Shown here piece after piece: positions 51,520-62,504 of a stretch of DNA of 64,000 nt. A model generated the notes under the pieces. That model saw nothing but the letters and a program-made list of their open reading frames with translations, ran no database searches and was not told where the DNA came from. Each line of letters begins with the position of its first letter. The first letter of the stretch is position 1. Source of the stretch: Calliopsis andreniformis (lineage: Eukaryota; Arthropoda; Insecta; Hymenoptera; Andrenidae); NCBI RefSeq assembly GCF_051401765.1, contig NC_135064.1:21736001-21800000 (forward strand), in the 5' to 3' direction. A program made the position numbers and the translations under genes.

Positions 51520-54500
51520 GTGAGTAACTTTAACTTTATTAATAATGTAAATTGGATAAATATTCAAAATTGTAAGTAAAATTTAAACGATAAAATATAA
51601 AGGATCCCTTGCTTAAAATATGGATACTTAAAAAAGAACCGTTGTCCCCAGATATATCGAGCTTCCAAGCGTTCTTCAACTACATCGACATGAGAGTTCT
51701 ACTTGAAAATTTCTGCGTCTATCACGTAAATGCACCAGGTCAAGAGGAAGGTGCACCAACCCTACCCGAAGAGTGAGTATACTTATCTAAAACTTTATTT
51801 CACCTGGAATTTCAATTTCTTCTATTTCCAACTCGCGCTACCGAAACTACTATTTCTATCAGCTGACGTTGAAATCATTCGTGCGTCAATAAACGATCGA
51901 TCCTAATTGTCGATCAGAATCGAAGAGCAGTAACGAGCTTGCTAATTAGCACACAAGAACGCGATGAATGGCAGTCTATGAAAAGGTCCCCATACGTACA
52001 CGCGCAATAGATGTTGCTCGAGAGCGTCGTACGCGCATCGCTCGACAACATCGAATTCAATTAGTGCGAATCAATGACCCAATTAACGTCCTAATTAGTC
52101 AGAAGCCCCGACAGTGTCCCGCTTTCGCGTCTACCATGGATAGTTCCGTGCGTTTTCTTAAGAAAAACTTCTCAGAATTTAAGAATATTTTCCTGTCTCG
52201 TTTGTTTCAAATTATTGCCTAAGTGCTTGTTTGTTCCACCATCTAGAAATAGTTAATGAAATTGATATAATTGGAATTTATTTGGCGAGATACAAAAATA
52301 TAATTTGATACTAAAACTTAACAAATACACAGGAAGAAATCTCAGGTTGAAAGCTTTCTTGCTTCTCTGAAAAAAACCGCGCAAAGAACGTCCATTTTTC
52401 AGCAGTCTCAACCAGAACCCGTTAAGAATGACTTTTCTTTGCTCATGCTCGCACGGCGAGTTCTTCCCTGCGCTTTTGCTTCTATTGCCATTTGCATTTC
52501 TATGGATTCGCTCTCATCGGTTGCGCAATCCTACTTTCCAATATCCGATCTTTCGTGATATCCAAGAATGTCATCGTGCAAGATCACTGTAAATATCGTA
52601 TGTAGCAATGTTCTAAATTGAGACATTCTTTTTCCAGCGGTTTACATTTTTTTTTTTTTTTTTACATCGAAGTTTTATTCTTATACTCCATACTGTTTAA
52701 GAGACTTTATCGAACCGATTCGCGCATGTCCGATAATCGCAGAAGAAAATTAAAAATACCGTGACACAATGGGTGAGGGATCGTTTACGCGGTAGAATTA
52801 GAAGATTGACGGTGCCTACCTACGACATCCGATTAAGCTGACCTCAAACAATCGAGGCTTACCTCGACGAACGCACACGTAGCTAAACAGCGCGTTACAG
52901 ACTAATTTAGACTGCAATGCAGATTTTCAGGCATCAAATGTACAAATCGTTCCATCTCGCGTGCCAAACCCGTAAAATTTCGCGACGAGTACGTATTCGG
53001 ATGTATCGAGTCAATCGATATTTTCAGCGATACTTTGCGTTCTTCGCTCTGCATAACGTGCAGTGTTACTTGTGAAATGTTTTAGTCAACAGTATAAGGA
53101 CTGCATAACTCATTACAAAGGTCACGTTTCGGCTTTACTTTATCGATATTTTCAAGTTATACCGTTACGTAGGAAGATGCAAATGTGTCTACACAACATA
53201 CGGATAGAGGGACATGAATTTGGGAAATTTGTCAGAACAGAGGTTCAAGTAATGCAGAACCAATATATTGGATTTATGACAACGCGAATTTGTTACCTCT
53301 GACCCAGCGTGCGCGTTAAAACGTAAATCCTTTTATCACCAAGGAGAGGATTCATTTTATTTCTGGGGTACGTCGATAAATATTAGTGCATGATAATGGG
53401 TGAAGCTGCCTGGAAAATTGCTTCATATTTAATATCGATATAATTTCATGCCGGGTTTTAGAATACTTGAAATTGATGAAGCAAAAGTTACGTTTAATTC
53501 CCATTAAATTCAGAGTATATTTTAAACGTAACAGGAGACACGTATAATAATTTACGATATTGCTGACGGGACCTAGATTCATAAACGACACATAAATTGC
53601 TACGAAAATGAATTTACCGATAAATTGGAAATCTCTAAAATCGATGTAATGCATTTTAGCTACGTTTATCCGTCCATGGACGAGCTGGCAGAGCAGCTGC
53701 TCTTCGTCCTGGGTCATTTTGGCCTGAAGTCCGTAATCGGTTTTGGGGTCGGCGCTGGAGCCAATATACTGGCAAGATTCGTTCTTGCTCATCCCGAGAA
53801 GGTCAATGCTCTGTGCTTAATAAATTGCGTATCGACGCAGGCAGGTTGGATCGAGTGGGGTTATCAGAAGCTAAACGTTCGTCACCTGAGATCCCAAGGC
53901 ATGACTCAGGGCGTGCTGGACTACCTTATGTGGCATCACTTCGGCAGGGTGAGGACACACGTTCATATACACTTACACAATTCTAATTCTAATAGAATAA
54001 ATTACGTGCAAAGCAGAAATTTTCGTAGTAACCATATTAATTAATCCTACTTGGTAACAGCAATTATGATTTACATAATAAAGTAACCATTCATAAGGAA
54101 ATAGGCAATAGCCTGAATGACCTACAAAGCTTAATCGAGGTAGGTTAGTTAAGCTACGTTCACACGGAAACATGGACTAATAAATTATCGACGACAGGGC
54201 CAAGACTGGCGAAGGCTTACGCCGTCGAGTGTCTCTGTGCAACCTGGAAAATTGGATTAGTGAATTAGTAGCAATTCTGACGCTCTCATTATGCAACACG
54301 TAGCTCCTTAATAGAGTTACCGTCCACACCGTAGAAAAATAGAGGCTGCGAGATGACGCTCGAGCGAGCTCTGTCTTCGTTCCCTTTCGTTTCTATCCCT
54401 GTATACCTGAGACATAATGATGGGTCTCGACTGTAGCCTGGAGAAATCGGACCGTGAAACCTAACGGAAGTATTCGAGCCCTCGAAAACTTTCGGCGAGT

Positions 54501-57500
54501 GTACATTACAACTGACAAAGGAAACTTTATTCTTTTGATCCTGTAGACTGTAGACTTAAACACGATTACTCGTGTTCAAGTATAGTTGTAATACATTTTG
54601 CTAGCTAGTTTAAGGTTCGATGCAAGTTTTTCCTTATGTTGCATAACTATAACTGACACAAAACAGAATCACATTTCTGTGAGAGTCGATGAAATATTAA
54701 TTAGGAAACGCGTTCCAGGGCACGGAGGAGAGGAATCATGATCTGGTTCAAGTGTACAAGAACTATTTCGAGCATCGCGTAAATCCAACGAATCTAGCGC
54801 TATTCATCGACAGCTACGTCCGTCGTACAGATCTCAACATCACCAGGGAATTAGACCCGACACGTAAAAAGGAAGGTCTCACGCTTGGTGTACCTGTCAT
54901 GAACATTACTGGAGCTTTAAGCCCGCATGTCGACGACACGGTCACGTTAAACGGACGATTAGATCCGACAAACAGCTCTTGGATGAAGGTACGAGACGCT
55001 TGTCAGTATTAATCGTTCTCTAGGTCGGTCGAGCATCTGTAGGCGAGTAAATCTTACCCGATAGTCTGTGCGTTATCAACGCTTTATTAGCTTCATAATC
55101 GTTGAAGCATAAAGAAACGATCGGTTCAGTTCATTTTGTTCATAATCCATAACGAGGATGTACAGGGTTTAACATAATAGGTGGGCAATTCATGGTGATT
55201 AAACACCTAAAAACAGTGAAAAAAATTCATATAAACATATGTCTTATTTCACCTTGTTTACGAGATATAGGGACTTTCATTTGTGGGGTACTTGAAATCT
55301 ATAGGAAGTCCTGAAGCATTTCGATACAGAATTGAACGAGGATTTCAATAAAATGGAACTTCAGAAAGTGTTGAACAGTAGTCACGTCTCAGATCAATAA
55401 TAATCATTTTGAGCATCTCCTGTAAGGGTAATTAAATAAGAAATAACAGGGCACAAAGCTTGCTATATCTCGTAAACAAGGTAAAATAGGACATATGTTT
55501 GTGTGAACTTTTTTCATTGTTTTTAGGTGTTAAATAAGTCCTTGAAGTATTGCCCACTTATTATGTTACACCCTGTATAATAAATATCTAATAAACCTGC
55601 TGACTCTGCTCATGAAATGGTTTCGATAAACATTCAAAAGTTTTTATACGAAGATTAAAAAATATAGAATCATTTAAAGAAGACTAAATTTTCGTAAATA
55701 TTCTTGTGTTAGGTAAGGAGCTGAACAGAACCTTAACTCAGTTATTTTAATTTGCAGATTTCTGATTGCGGAATGGTACTGGAAGAGCAACCGGGCAAAG
55801 TAAGCGAGGCCTTCCGGCTGTTTCTTCAGGGCGAAGGATATGGTAAGTGAGCGCCCTGGCGATCCACACATTAGCCATTAATTATCGAATCGTCAAATGA
55901 TTAATCTCATCGATCTCCATCGATATAAACGAATCGCGCACGCGCCATGCTGTTTCGTAGAAGACCACGCGACCGTCTGATGACACGAAAGGCAGCAGTG
56001 ACTTAAATTATTACCAAACCACTGCGGTAAAATGCGTAAGAATTATGTGTTCGCTAATTCCTCGATATGAATATTTTCAAACGTAACTGATTGGTAGATA
56101 CTAAGAATAATTAGTCACGTTGGGAAGGCGTTCGCGTGCTCTGCTACGCAACAATACAAAAGAAACGAAATGTCGTAGATCGTGGATATTCGTAGGCTTA
56201 AGTTCGTTCTATCGATTGCTACATTTCACGAGTATCAATATTTTTGGCCTATTGAATCGACGTGTTGCATACGTGTCACACATGAGACGAAAGAATCGTT
56301 CACGGCTATCGATCGAATTTAATTTTCAATCGCGACGTCGCCGGGCAGTCGGAATGCGATCGAATAACGAAGCCACGCTTGTAAATTAAGTCACTTCGAC
56401 CATTATTGCCTTTGATCTCGCTAGACACTCGGTTGTGAAATTTTGAAGCTCGGTTCAAGATGCATTTAGCTGGTAGAAAATAAACGTCGTTTCTCCTTCT
56501 TCGATAGAAGCAAGTCCCGACTAAAAATACTTATTTGTAGTAGGCGGCATTTCTTCTTACAGCCATGTTCGAAGTAACTTAACACTCGCCAATTATTATT
56601 TATTCTTCATACCCCAATTATTCCGAACGCTTGGTAAAACAGCATACGAGCGAGCAAAGTGGTACCGTCCCATCGTTTAGTGAACGCTAGTCCCGGGACT
56701 AATCAAATTTTATTATTCTTTTTTGGCTTCTTGGTCACAGAAACACGATAGCACTTATCACATAACACAACGCTTTACCACTATCGCCCAGTTGATATAC
56801 AAGAAACACAGTGTATTTATCGCGTAAATAGAATATTTCGACGATTACAATAACGCCTCGCCTTCTCCCCACCCGATTATTGCCGATCTCGAATCTCCCT
56901 TCATCGATTCTCGCATAAGACCTAATGAATTTACTAATTATCTTAACGCGGTAGGTATCTGCGAATGTTAGCCAAGTACGCCCAAGTTGTTCTAATTAAA
57001 TTAATCGTTCCTATCGTGGTAACTGTCGTTAATTAATTGTTGTTGTTACAATCGTCTCTGTTATTACGAATAGAGTTTTCATGTTGTACGAATGGCGCGA
57101 TGCCAAGATATTGTTAATCCTCGATGCGCTAAGGATCGTCGCGTGCCAACGCTCTTTACCTTTCCGAAAGTCGAACGAATTTTTAACGATGACATTGGGC
57201 CATTAGATTCATTTCCAGTGACACGCTTTCGCGCGCATCCTTGCTACATTGAGACTTAACAAGATCTTCGATCATGTACTTTCCTTCATTGGAAAGCCAC
57301 TGGCTCGACTTGATAAATAAAAAGAGGTTTGAAAAAGGATTACCGTTGAATTCATCACTTTAGTCTCACCACCATTGCCATTTAGTTCAAAGGTTTTGTT
57401 TTAAGAAAAAAAATATAATTTAAAAGAAAAAAAAGAATGATTATCAAAGGCAAATAAGAAAATACGAAAATACATGTTCACCGACTTGCGCCTTTATTTC

Positions 57501-59397
57501 CCCACGCGTCTCGGATCGATCGAGTGGTACGTATTTATATCAAATCCTAGTCCTCAAGTGAAGTAGTCAGTAAATAGTTTCGGCTTCTTAGCTATTTTAT
57601 TTTGCTTTTCGATTACCACCAACGCTGAGGATCACGCGTTCGTTCGAGTAGTCCAAGGAGATGTCTCCAACTATCGAACGAATAAACGTGACTCGTGCTA
57701 AAAGTTTCAGAAGAGTTCCTGTCTACGCTTTTGCTGTTGAAATAGAACTAGAATTCTTACGTGATTTGCTTCGTTTATTTACCAGGGACAGTTATGTTGT
57801 CTTTCACTTGTGTTTGATCGAAATCGACAGCGAAAGCGTTCGCGACTCGCGCCCATTGGATTTCGATTGGAGTTCAATGGACGACTGTCGCGGATCGATC
57901 ATTGCGTAGTTTTTATTTGAATTTTACAATTGGCCTAGCGATGCATCGCACCAGAATGATTTTCGATGAAAGACGAGTTAAGAGAACGTTCGCTAAGACC
58001 GCCAAGATGTTATGTTTTGAGTCTTTAAAGAGAATTTGTTTTTTTATGCGTTTTAGTGGTGAAATCCCCGCGGAAGCCCGTGACGCCGACAACACCCGAA
58101 GGTAATTGTAATTAGGAATTGAAGGCCGCAAGGAGTCAAGCGCGCAGTTGGTCAGTTAGGCCACGTCTATGTGTTAAGTAAGTCGGAATTCAAACTCTTA
58201 TCGGGAGGTACTAACCGACGATGATGTGTATCACGACTAACATGTCTCTTGGACAACCTCGGGCATATTCTCTCAAGGATTATCAAAAGGCAACTAACTA
58301 CTGTTCCTTTCTAACATAACTAACTCTTATCGAGGATGTTGTGGGTCTATCTCTTCGGACTTACTAAACTCTTTTGTATACTTCATGAACTTTTGGACAC
58401 ATCTTGGAATCATCATTCCTCTCGCTGGGTAATTTATATTTCAAACAAAGAAAATTCTAGATCAGACGTAAAATATTGTGGATGCTAAATTCTAGAAAAT
58501 TTGAACGAATTTTAATATGTAATATTTACAGCGAGAGGCTGTTAATCATTCACTGAAAATTGCATTTGCCATAATCATACATTTCTTTAGCAAACCTTTC
58601 GCCTGAATTTCTTAACAACATCACTCATGTTTGTTTAATGAGAATCATAAAGTGATGGTATAAATCATTATCGACTGAGTTCCTCCATTATATGTTCTTA
58701 TCGATAGTTGGTACGAAGTAGCCTTATCAATGAGCGATAATTCAGAGTTCTTCTTAGGTACGCGAACCATAGAAGACTCAATCTTTTCCATACTCAAAAA
58801 CTCGTGGGCTGTTCAAACTTTACACACTTTAATCTCTTTTTCTTGTAGCAGCATTTGTTCATAATGGGACATTAACAGATAATATACGAATGAAACGACT
58901 CGCACCTACTGGGCAGTAGACTTAGTGAACAATAAATTGCGCTGATTCACATGCCTTGCACATGAAACAACTTCACTAACACACATAACTCTACTTTTCT
59001 ATTTTGCATGCGCGCCTTTCTTTGTCTTCTCCGATTCCTTTTACGTCTTTTCGTTTTCTGTCCTTTCGTTCGGTGATCGAGCTAAGCGTCTCTACGTTCT
59101 TATTTACGATAACAATGAGATATTCTTTTCTATGAACGGAACACACACGTGGGTACGTTCTCAATTAACGATCTTTAGAAGCGAGGTTGAAAAACGCAAA
59201 CCGACACTGCGACTACTCTGACCCGATATTTTCTCTGGTTTCTCTTTGCAGTGGCACCGCTATCACCATTGAAAATGGCTGACTACAGACTGGCCTCCCT
59301 CGAAGGACTGAACCACGTTTGCAGTAAGAAAATCGACTGGCCCACCGCGACTATACACATCACCGAAAATCCTATATCGGAGGCAGTCGTTTGTTAA
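51320..59397 (+). CDS. MESK2: NDRG-family protein (MESK2/NDRG3 orthologue), shared body
   Basis: This is the common coding body, joined as 51320-51519, 51652-51772, 53660-53948, 54719-54988, 55758-55842 and 59252-59397, with an optional cassette at 58057-58101. All introns are GT-AG and the phases agree. From the ATG at 51324 it encodes 368 residues, the usual NDRG size. Family motifs seen: TYHDLGLN at residues 58-65, [11 protein letters not shown] near 109-119, GVGAGAN at 135-141, LINC near 161-164 and SWMKISDCG across the 54988/55758 junction. In active alpha/beta-hydrolases the elbow is GxSxG; here the serine position is glycine (residue 137), as in known NDRG proteins, so an enzymatic role is unlikely. 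No signal peptide or membrane segment is seen, so it is probably cytosolic or membrane-peripheral. Drosophila MESK2 was found as a misexpression suppressor of KSR in Ras signalling; that role is family knowledge, not visible here. The C-terminus ends in AVVC, comparable to the cysteine ending of vertebrate NDRGs. Confidence 0.96.
51652..51772 (+). CDS. MESK2: MESK2 shared exon 2
   Basis: The acceptor is gttgtccccag and the donor is GAAGA|gtgagt at 51773. The preceding intron is only 132 bp. The exon encodes [15 protein letters not shown] and continues to the proline-rich LPED segment, with the codon for D split across the next junction. This corresponds to the NDRG segment after the HD(L/I)GLN motif (FQ-FFN). 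Confidence 0.95.
52647..52663. repeat. T17 homopolymer in MESK2 intron
   Basis: A run of 17 T lies in the intron between 51772 and 53660. It could be the remnant of an antisense poly(A) insertion, but no recognisable retrotransposon body adjoins it. Confidence 0.85.
53660..53948 (+). CDS. MESK2: MESK2 shared exon 3 (degenerate nucleophile elbow)
   Basis: The acceptor is tgcattttag and the donor is CAGG|gtgagg at 53949. It encodes [14 protein letters not shown], then the elbow GVGAGAN and the segment ending MWHHFGR. The catalytic-serine position is glycine, which is diagnostic of the NDRG family within the alpha/beta-hydrolases. It ends in phase 0. Confidence 0.96.
54719..54988 (+). CDS. MESK2: MESK2 shared exon 4
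   Basis: The acceptor is cgcgttccag and the donor is ATGAAG|gtacga at 54989. This 270-nt, phase 0-0 exon encodes 90 residues from [11 protein letters not shown] to DPTNSSWMK. It covers the cap/helical region and the strand [17 protein letters not shown], which in active hydrolases would carry a catalytic acid. Confidence 0.96.
55161..55577. mobile_element. MITE with about 115-bp terminal inverted repeats, in MESK2 intron
   Basis: The left end TACAGGGTTTAACATAATA and the reverse complement of the right end TACAGGGTGTAACATAATA match closely. The match continues inwards for about 115 bp, to the shared CTTGTTTACGAGATATAG. TA dinucleotides flank CAGGG...CCCTG on both sides, as expected of a Tc1/mariner-type target duplication. 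No transposase frame is present, so it is non-autonomous. It sits in the intron between 54988 and 55758. Confidence 0.88.
55758..55842 (+). CDS. MESK2: MESK2 shared exon 5
   Basis: The acceptor is taatttgcag and the donor is TATG|gtaagt at 55843. It encodes [20 protein letters not shown] and then the last helix of the fold (LFLQGEGY), which is where the conserved NDRG domain ends. It ends in phase 1. A MITE lies in the intron just upstream. Confidence 0.95.
58057..58101 (+). CDS. MESK2: MESK2 cassette micro-exon, phase 1-1 (45 nt)
   Basis: A polypyrimidine tract and acceptor (tttttttatgcgttttag) precede 58057, and GAAG|gtaatt follows 58101. The 45-nt segment fits exactly in phase 1 on both sides. 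It adds [15 protein letters not shown] between GEGY and VAPLSPLK, so it can be included or skipped without a frameshift. The codons are GC-rich inside an AT-rich intron, as expected of real coding sequence. The peptide holds one SP and two TP sites (KSP, VTP, TTP), candidate targets for proline-directed kinases in the disordered tail. This is my reading from sequence alone; transcript support is unknown. Confidence 0.8.
58849..58936 (+). other. Possible alternative terminal exon of MESK2
   Basis: A strong pyrimidine tract and acceptor (aatctctttttcttgtag) precede 58849. Read in phase 1 from the upstream exon, 23 codons stay open ([12 protein letters not shown]...) to TAG at 58917-58919, and AATAAA follows at 58931-58936. 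That would give a transcript with a different C-terminus lacking the AVVC ending. The peptide resembles no NDRG tail I know, and the segment may be a decoy acceptor. Confidence 0.25.
59252..59397 (+). CDS. MESK2: MESK2 terminal coding exon and stop
   Basis: The acceptor is ggtttctctttgcag at 59250-59251. It encodes [19 protein letters not shown] through to the tail ending ISEAVVC, with TAA at 59395-59397. The tail is outside the hydrolase fold and is rich in Ser, Thr and Pro. In NDRG proteins this region is the regulated, phosphorylated part. Confidence 0.94.
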
Positions 59398-60069
59398 GCC
59401 CCCTAAACTTCACATTTTAATCTCGCCGTCGATTGTTCTCGAACGACAAAATGGAACGCAAAAGCAAAGAGTCAGCATCGCGAGTCGAACGCCGATTTCA
59501 CCAAGGTTTCGTCCGAGGCAACGATCGACGCGGCACTGTTTACTTTTCTTTATCAACCCTGCAATTCGCATACAACCCTTAAGTTTAAGTAGGTTTAATT
59601 ATTATTTTCTTATTAGTTTTAATTTTTGTCTTGACTATATCCTTATTTCTTCTTTCCTTTTTATTTATAATTATAACATTGAAACCCTCCAAAAATTAAT
59701 ATCTTCGATGGTACAAGATATTTCATAGTTAATTACTTTAGTAAGGTCATCTTGTGTTAGACATTAAGAGCACGTTTCATTTCTAATGTTCTTTTCTACT
59801 TTAATTACAACAAACGATTTTTAACGATCGGATAAGATTTGGTTGGAACTGAGTATCTCTCACGACACTCTTTAAACCGTTCAGTAAAATACGGCATACA
59901 ACTGATTCACTTTTAAAACTAAACACAACACATTTGCGATAACTTGAACGATTTTTACTGTTATTATCTGTGAGATCTTTGTTCAGTGAAACAGCGTATT
60001 TTTAAAAAAAAGAAAGAAACAAATTTCAACGAACGTTACACCGCCATTTCCGACGGACGTTTTAATAAC

Positions 60070-60085
60070 AAAAAAAAAAAAAAAA
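60070..60085. repeat. A16 homopolymer
   Basis: A run of 16 A lies in the presumed MESK2 3' UTR. It is a likely internal priming site for oligo-dT and could create false 3' ends in cDNA data. Confidence 0.85.
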
Positions 60086-60523
60086 GGTATTCCAGGCGAA
60101 AAAAAACCATGCAATCGAAAATGTATCCAACGCGTGAAAATCCTACAACCATCGCATCCATACGCGCAATTCTAACTTCTCGTGCAACGTCATAGACAAC
60201 GAAACGTCATCAATCTCACACAAACACGACTTTTACAAAGGGAAGAAACAAATAACCCACGAGAAAAACACTGTGTCGAATGACGTAACGTGGAATTGAA
60301 GCGGCAAAACATCGGAATATTCACCGTGAAACGCACGTGAAATAAATCTGTTCTCGGATTAATATTAACCACATGGCCTGATGATCTATACAATTCTAAA
60401 TGGATTCTAAACGGATACTAAATAAGGAAGAGAAAAACCGTGTTGCAATAAGACGAACATGTACGGCAGCACTGCATCGTAGAGAAGCGCGCACTATTGC
60501 TTTCCGTGTACGTGAGTCGAGGT

Positions 60524-60559
60524 AAAAAAAAAAAAAGAAAAAAAAAACAAAAGAAAAAC
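60524..60559. repeat. A-rich low-complexity tract
   Basis: This is nearly pure A with scattered G and C, between the two AATAAA signals at 60341 and 60627. Confidence 0.8.
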
Positions 60560-61570
60560 GAGAAACGATAGCAAAATGCAGCGCCAGTGGAGTAAAATTC
60601 GCGAAAAGACGTCGCCACCTGCAACCAATAAAGACTCGACGTTTTTCCGCAAATTCGCGCTCGCCCACGCCTACCGAAGTTCTCGCGAATCAACGGGCCA
60701 CGATTATAAAACCCGAGCCTCGTCGTCGCTTGCATTCTTATCGATAAATGTCGAGGCAGGACGCGCGGGCTCGTAACACGAAAACGAACGAAATCGTAGA
60801 GTCCAAAGTGACAGAGCAAGAAGGTAGGTATCGCGCAGGTAGACGCGCCGAAGTATACCTTCGATGATTTCGCTTGCTCGTTCGGAATTTGAGCGGTGAT
60901 CGCGGAGGAGCAAAGCCTAAAGCAATCGTGTTCTCTCGATAAGAATATTCTCGTAGGCCTGCACGTGTGATATGTGCTTCGTGTTTAACAGGAGACTCGC
61001 TGGAGGATATCGCGCGTATTGTCCTCGAGCGGGTAGACCCCTTGGGAGGGTTCTCTTCCCCCTTAGAATCGAGGGAGGCGTTGGTCCGTTTGTTTCGCGC
61101 TCGCGCGCCGTTCACACCCTTTCCTTAGGTCGAGGCGTTTAGAAAATTGAATTAGAGGAGGGAACGCGTGCGTGCACCAGGGATGAGAAAGAGGAGGGAC
61201 GAGTGCGTGAGAGCGTGCGTCTGCGAGAGTAACGTAGAAAAAGGGGTACGTAGATAGTCGTTAAAAAATATACAAAACGCGCGAGAGATAAAAGGGAGGA
61301 GTATCTGGTTCGGTACCTCAATACGGTTCTACCGGGCTTCTTAAAGCCTTTAGCGTGATATGATAAGACGTGCCTGCTACATGATGTCGTACGTAGCTTT
61401 CGAAAGTTTCACCGCCTTTAGTTTTCTATGCGATTCCCTACGTCCCGGATTTTCCCTATTTTCGCGCGCCCTTTAGATCGAAGCAATCCCATGTGCTACC
61501 ATTCACGTTGATAACAGCCACGAAATTCTAGTGAATCTTCCTAGCGGGAAAGCATCTCGTACAGCGTTTA

Positions 61571-61977
61571 AACCAAGCGAGGGAATATGCTCGTTCTTCC
61601 CCCGCTGCGAGAAAATTCAAGTAACACGAGCACTTGTTCGTGCTTGCTTAGTTCAAGCGACTTTTGAGCAATGTGTTTGTCACCTCGCCAGAGTGCTCTA
61701 CGAATGCTCTATACTCGGGTCAACGAGACGAGTCAGCAAAGGAACACAACATTTTCGCGTGGTATTCACGTGATCGATGTCAAGCCTGTGCATTTGTTGA
61801 CACCTGCTAATTCGTCTCGTTGGCCTGAGTGTATGAATGCTCACGGCGAGCATTCATAAAACATTCGAACAGGTTCGACTTCCAATCTCACGAGCAATCG
61901 ATAAATGAACGAACGAATGCTCGTGTGGCTTGAACTTTGTTGTAGTGGGGGAAGAACGAGTATTCGCTCGCTTGGTC
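61571..61977. repeat. Long inverted repeat (~170-bp arms) downstream of MESK2
   Basis: The left arm from 61571 (AACCAAGCGAGGGAATATGC) pairs with the right arm ending at 61977 (reverse complement GACCAAGCGAGCGAATACTC). The match includes GTTCTTCCCCC, TTCAAG and CACGAGCA blocks. It resumes further in (GTCAACGAGACGAGTCAGCA against GCCAACGAGACGAATTAGCA), leaving a central spacer of about 60 bp. No clear target duplication or transposase was seen. Confidence 0.65.
61832..61858. repeat. Perfect 11-bp hairpin inside the 61.6-62.0 kb inverted repeat
   Basis: TATGAATGCTC, a 5-base loop ACGGC, then GAGCATTCATA gives a perfect stem. The same GAGCATTCGT-like motif recurs several times in both arms of the surrounding inverted repeat. 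Confidence 0.6.
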
Positions 61978-62330
61978 TAGATATACCATCACGTATCCGT
62001 GCATCGAACGAGCGAGACTTGAACTCGTTCGTTCGGCGACCCTGTTAGTAACGTGTTCGACAATATCTGCATACGATCTTAGGAACTTCGGAAATTGATC
62101 GACAATGCCAATACCGGTAATTTGTTTGAAGCTACATGCGTCCCGATGAAATTTCGGCGACATAGTACGGCATCTACAAGATGGTATCCTTTTTTCGATC
62201 AATGGATAAACGAGAATCATTGACGATATGTGCCGATCAATGGGAAAAGGTGATGCGCGAAAACGCGACGAAAGTCGAGAGATAAGGACGTATCGAGGGA
62301 CGAAGGTTTAATCGTTTCATGTAAAAGAGA

Positions 62331-62504
62331 GTTTATAAAAGAGCGAATATATTATAGATGTATACCTGCGGCGCGTTATTTAGACAATGGCGAATTGAGA
62401 CAGACACCGTAGTCGACAGCTTAGTATTAGAAACATTGAGGCTCGATTCGAGAGGATTGGAGGTATGCACGCATTAATCGTTGCTAACGCGAGCGCTATA
62501 AAAG
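62331..62504 (+). promoter_or_regulatory. Two TATAAAAG motifs, possible promoter
   Basis: TATAAAAGAG occurs at 62334-62343 and again at 62497-62506. The second has GC-rich flanks (gcgc before it). No initiator of the TCAGT type is found about 30 bp downstream of either, and no clear first exon follows, so this is weak. Confidence 0.18.

Larger units (their letters stand above)
59398..60660 (+). other. MESK2: Probable MESK2 3' UTR with two poly(A) signals
   Basis: This is AT-rich sequence after the stop codon with no coding potential. The first canonical AATAAA is at 60341-60346 and a second is at 60627-60632, so a 3' UTR of about 1-1.2 kb is plausible. It contains a 16-A run at 60070-60085, which could cause internal oligo-dT priming, and an A-rich tract at 60524-60559. 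The exact cleavage site cannot be read from sequence. Confidence 0.5.

Noticed and set aside
53352..53792. 146-codon minus-strand frame
   Set aside because: It overlaps MESK2 exon 3 in antisense, and the exon's codon structure explains the absence of stops.
56508..56590. Two good acceptors (cttcttcgatag and cttcttacag) in the intron before the last exon
   Set aside because: In phase 1 they meet stops after five or six codons, and no in-frame donor follows, so they are probably decoys.
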